From Bacteroides intestinalis DSM 17393 (GTDB taxonomy: Bacteria > Bacteroidota > Bacteroidia > Bacteroidales > Bacteroidaceae): DNA of 64,000 bases. Position numbers and translations under genes: made by a program. The notes under the pieces are model-generated. The model was given only the letters and a program-made list of their open reading frames with translations, was not told the origin of the DNA and searched no databases. Positions 16,613 through 24,631 of the stretch are shown here, one piece after another (the stretch's first letter is position 1; every line of letters starts with the position of its first letter). Where the stretch lies: NCBI RefSeq assembly GCF_000172175.1, contig NZ_ABJL02000008.1:1240001-1304000 (forward strand), read 5' to 3'.

Positions 16613-16933
16613 TACAATTGTATCCCTTCTTCTTTTACATTATGAAAAAATGGTGTAAAATGATACTTCAACCAGTCTTGCATGGTATATAGTACCGGAC
16701 TTATACATTTATTTAATGACCATCTCAGCTCAACTATATGGATAAGAAACATTATCGTAATCTTTAGTCTCAATCTTCGGCTTATCCAAAAGAATAAGTA
16801 TATCCCAATTCGAATCAACACGTGCATCGCCCCGCGCCTGTGAACCATACAAAAAAGCATGTCCACCTGAAGGAAGAACGCTCTGCAACGTATTCTTTAT
16901 AGAGTGTAAGATATCACTCTTTACCGGATTCAT
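16612..16933 (-). pseudogene. MNT nucleotidyltransferase, frameshifted
   Basis: From the ATG at 16933 the frame reads MNPVKSDILHSIKNTL and the MNT motif FLYGSQARGDARVDSNWDIL, then goes out of frame near 16740. The next frame continues with VELRWSLNKCISPVLYTMQD and the normal C-terminus ending at 16612, so one indel splits the gene. In addition, the first catalytic Asp of the D-x-D (usually SDWDIL) is Asn42. Intact members (MntA-like) AMPylate or neutralise a HEPN ribonuclease. It lies between upxZ and the first capsule structural gene, an unusual site for a toxin-antitoxin relic. Confidence 0.75.
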
Positions 16934-16991
16934 AACAATTAAATACTCATTTTACACAAAGATAGACTTTTATTCTCAGAGAACAATTTTT

Positions 16992-17471
16992 TTATAATAA
17001 ATCAACTTCCTCAAAAGGATAAGGATTCTCCTCAATATATTGTAATTCCTCAATTATCTCCACTTGCTCCAAATTCAATCGGGATGTTTCCCAAGTTGAA
17101 ATTATGGCATGTGCTTCCTCAGCCAATTTTTCTTCATATACTTCACCATAACAATAAGTCAGCAGACGGACTTTCAGAAGCGAAGGCTTTAGGATAGGAA
17201 GCACTGCAAAACTACGGTCCAGAACCTTCTGAATATATTCCTGTTTATGGCCATTATCGTACATAGTGGCATTGAAAGCCACTAAAAGCCCCAGACAAAG
17301 TTCGGCTTCAGCTTCAGGAGTAGAGCCATGCTTTCCATACGAGTTCAGGGCCGATTCATAAACATCACGATTCAGACGGGTGAAATCATCGACATAAATC
17401 GGACGGTCATCCTGCCCCAGAGTGAGAAGACTGTGAGCCAGGGAAAATAAGGATGAAACTTGATCACTCAT
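16992..17471 (-). CDS. UpxZ-family capsule antitermination inhibitor
   Basis: The 159-residue, helical, acidic protein is the second gene of the capsule operon and matches the UpxZ family, whose members block the UpxY antiterminators of other capsule loci so that one capsule is made at a time. It starts MSDQVSSLFSLAHSLLTLGQ and ends in an acidic EENPYPFEEVDLL tail. It lies 36 bp after upxY. The family was first defined in B. fragilis; I rely on position and sequence pattern. Which letter-specific Upx this would be cannot be said, so no specific symbol is given. Confidence 0.85.
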   Translation of the reverse strand: MSDQVSSLFSLAHSLLTLGQDDRPIYVDDFTRLNRDVYESALNSYGKHGSTPEAEAELCLGLLVAFNATMYDNGHKQEYIQKVLDRSFAVLPILKPSLLKVRLLTYCYGEVYEEKLAEEAHAIISTWETSRLNLEQVEIIEELQYIEENPYPFEEVDLL

Positions 17472-17507
17472 ATATTTAATTATGATTTATGATTTATAAC
17501 ACTGAAA

Positions 17508-18056
17508 TTAGTCGGCTATAGGCTCTACCAGTGAAGAGTGAATAAACGTTGTGGCAACAGCCATAACCCCTTCAATATTCACAACTACACGACGGTCACG
17601 ACGAATACGAACGAACTCACCCACGGTTCCTTCGAAAACACCGCCTATAACACGTACTTTCTGACCTTTTATCAGTTGAAGTTCGGCTGGTTCCACATAA
17701 ACAATCGATTCCTCATAGGTACCGGCAACAAGAATGAAGCTGCGCATCTGACTGTCGGGAATGACAATGGGGAGACGCTGTTCGCGATCCATGATATAGC
17801 GCATGGGGATATTCATACCGGCTTTATCCTTTAAGGCATCGATACGCTTGCGAGTAGAGCGAATGAAAACAAGATTATGCACGGCAGGAACAAGCCTACG
17901 AATGCGACGACCCTTTTTCACAATATAATCGCGACGCATGGGTATGAAATTCTCAATCTTTTCCTCGTCGAGAAAAGCTTTCAAAGCTAACTCACGGCTA
18001 TAGGTGACACGCACTGCAAACCAGTGAAGATGCGGAGAATGTGAAGTGATGTTCAC
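17508..18056 (-). CDS. UpxY-family transcription antiterminator (NusG-like)
   Basis: The 182-residue protein is a specialised NusG paralogue. The N-terminal domain (HWFAVRVTYSRELALKAFL through about residue 100) matches the NGN fold, and a KOW motif lies at LIKGQKVRVIGGVFEGTVGE (about 128-147). In Bacteroides, UpxY proteins bind the 5' leader of their own capsule transcript and prevent premature termination, so the operon is read only by its own factor. It is the first gene after the invertible promoter segment, with about 200 bp of leader between the inverted repeat and its ATG. Identification is strong. Confidence 0.92.
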   Translation of the reverse strand: MNITSHSPHLHWFAVRVTYSRELALKAFLDEEKIENFIPMRRDYIVKKGRRIRRLVPAVHNLVFIRSTRKRIDALKDKAGMNIPMRYIMDREQRLPIVIPDSQMRSFILVAGTYEESIVYVEPAELQLIKGQKVRVIGGVFEGTVGEFVRIRRDRRVVVNIEGVMAVATTFIHSSLVEPIAD

Positions 18057-18250
18057 GTCAGAATATTCTTTGGGGACACCGGAGTAGTGAAATACTTACC
18101 GATTAATTTATGTAATGCAGTTATTTTTAAGAACTTATGTTGCATTCATATTATCTCAAAGCGTTTCGCCATCACGGTCAAAAAGCAGTGAAACAGTTAT
18201 GTGAAAAAGAGATTAACGAAGAGATTAATGGAGCTATAATGTCTTTTAAT

Positions 18251-18457
18251 CGTTCGTTTAATGTGCACTATGTTGAACACAAAGTTCAGATGCCAAAAAC
18301 TATAAAAAGGAAAAGATATTAAATATATTTATCACCAATAATACAATACTGATAATCAATAACATACTTATAAAAACAGCTTTAAAAGCAAATATTTTTA
18401 TTAAACATCTTGTTCATCTCAAAAATACCCTTTATCTTTGTGCACATTAAACGAACG
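18251..18457. promoter_or_regulatory. Invertible promoter segment bounded by 18-bp inverted repeats
   Basis: CGTTCGTTTAATGTGCAC at 18251-18268 is repeated exactly, in inverse orientation, at 18440-18457, enclosing 171 bp. A Bacteroides promoter lies just inside the right arm and reads rightward. I see no -7 element reading left from the inner side of the left arm. This is the layout of the phase-variable capsule promoters of Bacteroides, which are flipped by a serine recombinase (Mpi in B. fragilis). In the orientation given, the promoter points away from upxY. No recombinase gene is present in the window. Confidence 0.82.
18409..18440 (+). promoter_or_regulatory. Promoter inside the invertible segment, pointing away from upxY
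   Basis: CTTG at 18409-18412 (-33, consensus TTTG) and TATCTTTG at 18433-18440 (-7, consensus TAnnTTTG) are 20 bp apart, the expected spacing. The last base of the -7 element is the first base of the right inverted-repeat arm. As it stands, transcription would enter the gene at 18701; after inversion it would enter upxY. Confidence 0.75.
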
Positions 18458-18665
18458 TTTTTTATCCACCCCTATTTTACAGAAGCAATTCACTGTTATC
18501 CAACGGTTTATTATTAAAACAAAAGCATTCAAAAATCTTCCAAGTTAAGCCAACTTTTGATATTATAAAAATCGCCCACCAATCATATCCATCTATATAT
18601 TAAGCACTTAGCAATTATTTAATTATTCCTTTAGATTTCATTTTAAATCATATAATAAAAACCCT

Positions 18666-18699
18666 CCCCCCCCGTTATTTAGTAAAAACCCGATAACGG
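18666..18699 (+). promoter_or_regulatory. C8 tract and hairpin in front of the 18701 start codon
   Basis: A run of eight C (18666-18673) is followed by the inverted repeat CCGTTAT (18672-18678) and ATAACGG (18693-18699), which ends one base before the ATG at 18701. The hairpin would occlude the initiation region, and the C tract is a possible slippage site that could change leader spacing. Both are direct observations; the effect is inference. Confidence 0.45.
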
Positions 18700-18700
18700 C

Positions 18701-20131
18701 ATGAGATTAAAAGCCCTGCGCCTCATATATCTATTCCCTATATTCTTCCTGTTGTCCTTCAACGCTTGTGACGACATGGACGATTATTCGTCCGACCCGA
18801 AGCATACACTTTGTTTCTCGCAGGATACGCTATGCATGGATACCGTTCTCACTGGTATTCCTACATCCACCCGTCAACTGAAAGTATACAACCCGAATAA
18901 GAAAGCATTGTTAATATCTTCCATAGTCCTTGCCGATGCCGGAAAATCCGGTTTTCGCATCAATGTGGATGGCATAAAGGGAAATCAATTCTCCGATATA
19001 GAAATTGCAGGCGAAGACAGCTTGTATATTTTTGTAGAAGCGACCCTGCCTCAGCAAGACAATGCCGACATCAGATTCATAAAAGACTCTATTCTTTTTC
19101 AACTGAATGGCATCCGGCAAGAAGTAAAATTGCAAGCATACGCACAAGATGCCTTTACTTTCCGGGGAAAAGTAATTGAAAAAGATACCTTGATTACATC
19201 CCAACGTCCGATACTGATTTATGACAGTATCAGTGTTGCTCCGGATGCACACTTAACACTTGCAGCAGGCACCCGTTTGTATTTCCACGGCAAGGCAGGA
19301 ATGCAGGTACACGGACGCCTGTCAATAGAAGGTACCCTTTCCGCTCCGGTTGTTTTCCGGGGAGATCGTACAGACCGGATGTTCCCCTATCTTCCTTATG
19401 ACCGGTTACCGGGACAATGGGGAGGCTTACGTTTTTACAAAACCAGCTATGAAAATCATCTGGTCTATGCGGATATTCACGGTGGTAGTTTCGGCATTCG
19501 TTGCGATTCTTCGATAACAGACCGCAGGAAACTGACATTGGAATCCTCTATCATACGGCAAGTATCGGGCAATGGACTGGAGTTGACGTCGTGTCAGGTA
19601 GCGGTAGGAAACAGTGAGATTAGTAATGCGGGAGAAAGCTGCGTCAGTCTGTTAGGGGGAGATTATACATTTACCCACTGTACACTGGCAAATTACTTTA
19701 GTTGGAATGTACGGAAAGGGGCGGCATTGCAAGTGCGGAATGAACAGGATGACACTGCATATCCGCTTTCATCGGCTATTTTCCGTAATTGTATTATTGC
19801 GGGTTCGGGCACAGACGAAATTAACGGAGGACGCTCTAAAAATGAGAATATAGCTTTCAATTATTACTTCTCACACTGCCTCATCAACTCGATAGAAGAA
19901 GAGAATGACAAGATAGTCAATGTTATTTGGGAAAAGGATGATAATTTCATGCTGATGGATAACCGTACACAGGAATACAATTTTAATCTTGGTGAAAAAT
20001 CCAAAGCCATTAATTGGGGAAGAAAAGAAGATGCAAACACCTACCCAATTGACAGAAATGGACACTCCCGCCTACAGGATGCAGCACCGGATGCAGGATG
20101 TTATGAATCTATGATCTTGGCATCATACTAA
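18701..20131 (+). CDS. Lipoprotein with right-handed beta-helix domain
   Basis: A lipoprotein signal is clear: basic start, hydrophobic run IYLFPIFFLLSF and the lipobox LSFNAC with Cys at about residue 23, followed by an acidic DDMDDYSSD stretch that in Bacteroides can direct surface exposure. The central part (about 165-420) has repeated short beta strands with periodic Gly and Asn (IHGGSFGIRCDSSI, SIIRQVSGNGLELTS), typical of a parallel beta-helix. It ends in YPIDRNGHSRLQDAAPDAGC, a C-terminal motif shared by many Bacteroides beta-helix proteins. Substrate or partner is unknown. Followed 12 bp later by an endonuclease/phosphatase gene. Confidence 0.8.
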   Translation: MRLKALRLIYLFPIFFLLSFNACDDMDDYSSDPKHTLCFSQDTLCMDTVLTGIPTSTRQLKVYNPNKKALLISSIVLADAGKSGFRINVDGIKGNQFSDIEIAGEDSLYIFVEATLPQQDNADIRFIKDSILFQLNGIRQEVKLQAYAQDAFTFRGKVIEKDTLITSQRPILIYDSISVAPDAHLTLAAGTRLYFHGKAGMQVHGRLSIEGTLSAPVVFRGDRTDRMFPYLPYDRLPGQWGGLRFYKTSYENHLVYADIHGGSFGIRCDSSITDRRKLTLESSIIRQVSGNGLELTSCQVAVGNSEISNAGESCVSLLGGDYTFTHCTLANYFSWNVRKGAALQVRNEQDDTAYPLSSAIFRNCIIAGSGTDEINGGRSKNENIAFNYYFSHCLINSIEEENDKIVNVIWEKDDNFMLMDNRTQEYNFNLGEKSKAINWGRKEDANTYPIDRNGHSRLQDAAPDAGCYESMILASY

Positions 20132-20143
20132 AAACAACTCTCA

Positions 20144-21205
20144 ATGAACATTAAATTATATATTACTTTTTCATTTCTGTTCGCTCCTTTTTTCTTTCTT
20201 TGCGGACAAACGAAAAAGGACACCCTCTCTTTTCGCGTTGTCAGTTATAATGTTGAAAACTTATTCGACTGCCGCCACGATACACTAAAAAATGACTATG
20301 AATTCCTACCTGACGCAGTACGCCACTGGAATTATACAAAATATAAAAAGAAGCTGGATAACATAGCCCGCACCATCACAGCCGCAGGCGGTTGGACTCC
20401 ACCAGCACTTGTTGCCCTCTGTGAAGTGGAAAATGACAGTGTATTACGCGACCTGACTCAGCGCTCGGTTCTTCGGGAAGCTGGATATCGCTATGTGATG
20501 ACCAACTCACCCGATCAGCGAGGAATCGATGTGGCATTGCTTTACCAACGGGACCGTTTCAAACTGATTTCCTATCAGGGAATCCCCATACCTCATATAT
20601 CCGGTAAAAAGAAACTTCGCCCTACACGAGATATACTACACGTCTGCGGAATGTTATTAAACCACGATACACTGGATGTTTTTGTAGTTCATCTTCCGTC
20701 CCGTTCAGGAGGTGCTAAAGAAAGCGAACCTTACCGTCTGCATGCCGCCCGACAATTGAAAGCTGCGGCAGACAGCATCTACCTCCATCGGTATCATCCG
20801 CAAATTCTTATCATGGGAGACTTTAACGATTATCCCGATAATGCATCGGTCAGCAAAATAGTTTCAGCAAAAGCTCCCCTTCAAGACAAAAGTAGTTTGC
20901 AACCACAAAGATTCTACCACTTGCTTGCCCGTAAGGCCGCTACACAAAAAGACTTCGGCAGTTATAAATATCAGGGCGAATGGGGATTACTGGATCATAT
21001 CATTGTCTCCGGCACGCTTCTCCAGCCGGATGCAGACTTTTGCACCAGTGAAAGCAAAGCCGATATCTTTCGTCCTTCTTTCCTATTGACGGATGATAAA
21101 AAGTATGGCGGTGTGCAGCCATTCCGCACTTACTACGGAATGAAGTACCAGAACGGTTACAGCGATCACCTGCCTGTATGGGCAGATTTCCGGCTCATTT
21201 ATTAA
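20144..21205 (+). CDS. Secreted endonuclease/exonuclease/phosphatase family protein
   Basis: A signal peptide (residues 1-21, up to CGQTKKD) leads into an EEP-fold hydrolase. Diagnostic pieces are FRVVSYNVENLFDCRHD, the metal-binding LCEVENDSVLRDL with the catalytic Glu, VFVVHLPSRSGGAKESEP, ILIMGDFNDYPDN and the C-terminal YSDHLPVWADFRL with the catalytic Asp-His. Members cleave phosphodiesters in DNA, RNA, inositol phosphates or sphingomyelin, so the substrate is open. It is 12 bp downstream of the beta-helix lipoprotein and its stop overlaps the stop of the convergent MscS gene (21202-21205). Confidence 0.87.
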   Translation: MNIKLYITFSFLFAPFFFLCGQTKKDTLSFRVVSYNVENLFDCRHDTLKNDYEFLPDAVRHWNYTKYKKKLDNIARTITAAGGWTPPALVALCEVENDSVLRDLTQRSVLREAGYRYVMTNSPDQRGIDVALLYQRDRFKLISYQGIPIPHISGKKKLRPTRDILHVCGMLLNHDTLDVFVVHLPSRSGGAKESEPYRLHAARQLKAAADSIYLHRYHPQILIMGDFNDYPDNASVSKIVSAKAPLQDKSSLQPQRFYHLLARKAATQKDFGSYKYQGEWGLLDHIIVSGTLLQPDADFCTSESKADIFRPSFLLTDDKKYGGVQPFRTYYGMKYQNGYSDHLPVWADFRLIY

Positions 21206-22371
21206 TCCGAATACTGATACAATTTCAAATCAAACTTCTGTACCATTACCAGCAAATGATCAAATATATCGGACTGAATACGCTCATATTCTTTCCATAC
21301 CTTGTTCCGGGAAAAGAAATAGACCTGAATAGGAACTCCGTAAGTTGTCATTTCCTTCTGACTGATAATCAAGTCCAGATCCTGATTTACAACAGGTAGG
21401 CTACAAAGATAGCGTTCGATGTAAATGCGGTAGAGTTGCGCATTGGTAGGCACCTCCCCTTCCGCCGGCTGATAGTCCGCCATCAAAGGAACTTCCTTGC
21501 GAATGGTATCCAACATTTCAGAAGTACAGAACTTCAATGTGGTCATATCCAGATAGATATTCTTGTCCACACGCCGACCGCCACTCTCCTGCATGCCGCG
21601 CCAGTTCTGAAAAGAACCGTTCACTAAGGTATAAGGCGGAATGGTAGAAATTGTGTTATCCCAGTTCTGGATCTTCACGGTGTTGAGGGTAATTTCTTTC
21701 ACAATACCATTGGCAGATCCGTTGGGTAAAGCAATCCAGTCGCCGATACGCAGCATTTCATTGGCAGAGAGTTGCACTCCGGCCACAAACCCCAAAATAC
21801 TATCTTTAAATACCAACATCAATACTGCTGCCGAAGCACCCAATCCGGCAAAAAGGGTTGCGGGAGATTTATCGATAAGAATAGATATGGCAATGATAGC
21901 AGCCACAAAGAACAGTAGTACTTGCAATACCTGGACAAAACCTTTCATCGGGTGATTCTTACTATTGTCTTTTTGATTATGAAAATCCAGAAAAACCAGT
22001 AACAGTCCGTTCAGCGCAAAGGCTAATGCAGCTACAATATACACGGCACACACCTTCTGAGCCAAGCCCAACAACTCTACTCCATGCACAAAAGTATGGG
22101 GCAACAGGAAATAAATCAGAATGCCCGGCAAGGTATGTATCAGGTGAGGAACGACCTTCCGCTTCATTAATAAGGTATTCCAACGGTGAGGTGAACGATT
22201 TGTATAATGCTTCATACCGCCCACTAATATTGCTTGGAATAGATAGTCTAATCCTACAGCTATAGCAATAATCAATATGGCGATGATAGTCTCATCAAAT
22301 GTATTCGCAAATTTGGGATCTACTCCCCAACCTACAAGGGTTTTATTCATCCACCCTCCTAATGTCGTCAT
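21202..22371 (-). CDS. MscS-family mechanosensitive channel
   Basis: This is a 389-residue inner-membrane protein with about five N-terminal membrane helices and a C-terminal soluble beta domain. The MscS core is seen as ATLFAGLGASAAVLMLVFKD and SILGFVAGVQLSANEMLRIG with the following DWIALPNGSANGIVKEITLN, the pore-lining helix and first beta strands. Size and layout resemble the YbdG-type subgroup more than the 286-residue MscS. Its role is release of solutes on hypo-osmotic shock. It stands alone, convergent with the hydrolase gene and divergent from the pseudogene at 22489. Confidence 0.9.
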   Translation of the reverse strand: MTTLGGWMNKTLVGWGVDPKFANTFDETIIAILIIAIAVGLDYLFQAILVGGMKHYTNRSPHRWNTLLMKRKVVPHLIHTLPGILIYFLLPHTFVHGVELLGLAQKVCAVYIVAALAFALNGLLLVFLDFHNQKDNSKNHPMKGFVQVLQVLLFFVAAIIAISILIDKSPATLFAGLGASAAVLMLVFKDSILGFVAGVQLSANEMLRIGDWIALPNGSANGIVKEITLNTVKIQNWDNTISTIPPYTLVNGSFQNWRGMQESGGRRVDKNIYLDMTTLKFCTSEMLDTIRKEVPLMADYQPAEGEVPTNAQLYRIYIERYLCSLPVVNQDLDLIISQKEMTTYGVPIQVYFFSRNKVWKEYERIQSDIFDHLLVMVQKFDLKLYQYSD

Positions 22372-22488
22372 ATATTCCTCCGATTTTAGTTGCTTATAAA
22401 AGTGATAACAGATAAAGGGGGCAGGTTGTTTAGTGAAACTTTTTCCGGTTTCATCTTTTAGTTTTCCGGCTTCAGTAAAAAAGTTCCG

Positions 22489-23228
22489 ATGGAAGATGCT
22501 CCTTTCACCGTCAAACAGACATTGGTACTGACTTTTATACAGCCTACTCTTTTCAGGATTGGGAGTTTTCTCATTCCTGCTGTTGGCTAATTATGCAAAT
22601 CTTACTCCGCAAGTTACAAATGTAATCCACACACCATGTGCATTCTTTTTTGTCGTTGCCACTTTCAATATATTGGGATATTATACTCTTCGTATCAGTT
22701 CATGGATAAACCGCCTATATTCCAACAAATTGCACTGTAAGTGGAAGTTCATAGTGGTATATACATCTGTAATGCTATTGTTTCTACTGTTGATTATGGG
22801 TTGTTGTTAGCTGCCAAGTTAATAGGAAGAGCTGATAATCCATTCACTCTCCAGATAGGAGGAATACGTATTTTATTAGTGGTGTGGTTGGTAAAACTTG
22901 TTATCTTGGGATTGTTACTAGCCGAAATAGAATATAATCCGGCAAATGCCGTACGCTTCACACGAAATTTTTCGAATGTATATCACTAATCACACGGCTG
23001 CGTCCCGACTGGGAGGTTACCGTATTACCCAGAAGTGTGGAAGATGCCATCGCTTGGTTCAAGATACAACCTCATCCGAATATCCTGTTTCTGGATATTA
23101 AGTTATCGAGTGCATGCAGCGCCTATTTTAACGGGAAAATAATACTTCACGTGAAACCGCCTCATAAGGATAAGATAACGGTGAGCGAAGAAAAAGTGTC
23201 TTCTTTCAAGCTATGGCTGAACCTTTAA
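22489..23228 (+). pseudogene. Collapsed LytS-type kinase and LytTR response regulator
   Basis: Pieces of two adjacent genes can be read in order. MEDAPFTVKQTLVLT (22489) and, after a shift, SLLFSGLGVFSFLLLANYAN give the membrane part of a sensor kinase. A second shift near 22800 leads to LLAAKLIGRADNPFTLQIGG. This jumps to EYNPANAVRFTRNFSNVY, part of a HisK (PF06580-type) domain, missing its His box and ATPase. A receiver N-terminus follows (LRPDWEVTVLPRSVEDAI...NILFLDIKLS) and then directly the end of a LytTR domain (YFNGKIILHVKPPHKDKITV). Several deletions therefore fused and destroyed the pair. Confidence 0.75.
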
Positions 23229-23311
23229 CAGTAATAACAGCCTTCATTCCAAATAATTATCATATATTTGGAATTCTATTCACAATATGGACTAACTAAA
23301 GACTGAAAGAT

Positions 23312-23938
23312 ATGACACAAATTAAAGAACTACTTAGAATCGGGCTATTTGTTATTATAGTACTTTGCGGCACTTCAGCGTGTAGTAACGATGATAGTGA
23401 TGATGATGAACTCGCAAAGGATTACAAATTAAAAGAAGTAGCATGGATTATGCAAGATGATGAAGTCAAAATCATTAAGCAAACGATACCAGGTTTCTTG
23501 ACTGATAACAACACTGATGAAGAAATGAAAGTAACAGTCAAGCCAACAGCAGATGTAAGACAATCTTCATGCTTCTATACAGATGATGCAAAGTTGTTTC
23601 AACTTTTAACCCAGACCCCTAATGAAATTTATGTCCCAGGTGGTTTTACTCTCCTCCCATCAGACCATTTTTCATATATACATAGTGGTCCTAAAACCCT
23701 CTTTTCGTTGGAGGAACAATATATTCCTCTTACGGTAGAAATAACTCATGAATCGACTATACCTCCTCATCACAGACTTATTTACAATCACATCATTAGT
23801 TTGCGAGAAATAAACGCTACTTACCGTGCCTGCTTCACAGAAATTAATACAGGTAAAGAATTGCAAATCACAGGAAAATGGACAGGCAAATTCTTTATAC
23901 AAAATGAGGGAGAAACATTGTTAGAAGAAATAAAGTAA
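23312..23938 (+). CDS. Hypothetical lipoprotein
   Basis: The 208-residue protein has a hydrophobic start and a lipobox CGTSAC with Cys at about residue 24, followed by SNDDSDDDELAKDY, an acidic linker often seen on surface-displayed Bacteroides lipoproteins. The rest is a beta-rich domain with no motif I recognise (KEVAWIMQDDEVKIIKQTIP at the start, ITGKWTGKFFIQNEG near the end). It is 84 bp after the collapsed two-component genes and converges with the response regulator, whose stop is 9 bp away. Function unknown. Confidence 0.7.
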   Translation: MTQIKELLRIGLFVIIVLCGTSACSNDDSDDDELAKDYKLKEVAWIMQDDEVKIIKQTIPGFLTDNNTDEEMKVTVKPTADVRQSSCFYTDDAKLFQLLTQTPNEIYVPGGFTLLPSDHFSYIHSGPKTLFSLEEQYIPLTVEITHESTIPPHHRLIYNHIISLREINATYRACFTEINTGKELQITGKWTGKFFIQNEGETLLEEIK

Positions 23939-23946
23939 ACAATAAA

Positions 23947-24630
23947 CTACTTATCTTTCAATACATAGCCTTTCTTCATCAACGATTCTATCTTCACCGA
24001 AGAGTCGTTGCGAAGTGCCTTGCGCAAATAAGTAATCTGCACGTTCAGCGCCAGAGAGTTTGCATAAGAGGCACTACTCCAGACTGTATTCAACAACAAG
24101 TCACGGTCTACAGATAAATTAAGGTTCTTCGCCAACAAGCGGAGAATCTCTGCCTGACGGGAAGTAATAAGCACTTTATTATTTCCCGTTCGTATTTCAT
24201 TGGTACTGTAATTGAAGACAGACTGGCCGAAATGATAAGTCTCCTCCTCCACCGTATCGGAAAGCTGTGAAGCGAAACGTTCACGAATACGGGCTATAAG
24301 TTCTTCCGGATAAAACGGTTTAGCAAGATAATCATTCGCACGAAGCTGGAAACCTTGCAGACGGTCGGCCTTATCACTACGGTCGGAAAGAAAGAATATG
24401 AGTACATGCTTATCCGTCTCGCGGATACGTTCGGCAACTTCAAAGCCATTGTGACCGGGCATATTAATATCAAGTAGCACCAAATCTGGTTTCACAAGAG
24501 GAAATTGCTCGATAGCAATGCTTCCGTTCCCCGCATAAGTTACCTCGTAACCTTCTTTTTCAAGAAAGCGCTTCAGCAGCATTGAGTATTTCAAATCATC
24601 GTCAGCAAAAAGTATCTTCAAAGGTTTCAT
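23947..24630 (-). CDS. OmpR-family response regulator
   Basis: The 227-residue protein has a receiver domain with acidic pocket D10-D12, phosphoacceptor Asp54 in LVLLDINMPG and the conserved Lys in LAKPFYPEEL near 105, followed by a winged-helix DNA-binding domain (ITSRQAEILRLLAKNLNLSV to the C-terminal LRKALRNDSSVKIESLMKKG). It is one base downstream of the histidine kinase gene, so the two form a two-component operon. Likely targets are the divergent GLPGLI and TonB-receptor-like genes, by proximity only. Confidence 0.92.
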   Translation of the reverse strand: MKPLKILFADDDLKYSMLLKRFLEKEGYEVTYAGNGSIAIEQFPLVKPDLVLLDINMPGHNGFEVAERIRETDKHVLIFFLSDRSDKADRLQGFQLRANDYLAKPFYPEELIARIRERFASQLSDTVEEETYHFGQSVFNYSTNEIRTGNNKVLITSRQAEILRLLAKNLNLSVDRDLLLNTVWSSASYANSLALNVQITYLRKALRNDSSVKIESLMKKGYVLKDK

Positions 24631-24631
24631 C

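Noticed and set aside
16612..16933. Two separate small genes in overlapping frames
   Set aside because: Read together they make one MNT nucleotidyltransferase with a single frame change near 16740, so a broken single gene is the simpler reading.
18137..18322. 61-residue open frame between upxY and the beta-helix lipoprotein gene
   Set aside because: It crosses the left arm of the 18-bp inverted repeat of the invertible segment, so its sequence would change with each flip, and it matches nothing I know. Most likely leader DNA rather than a gene.
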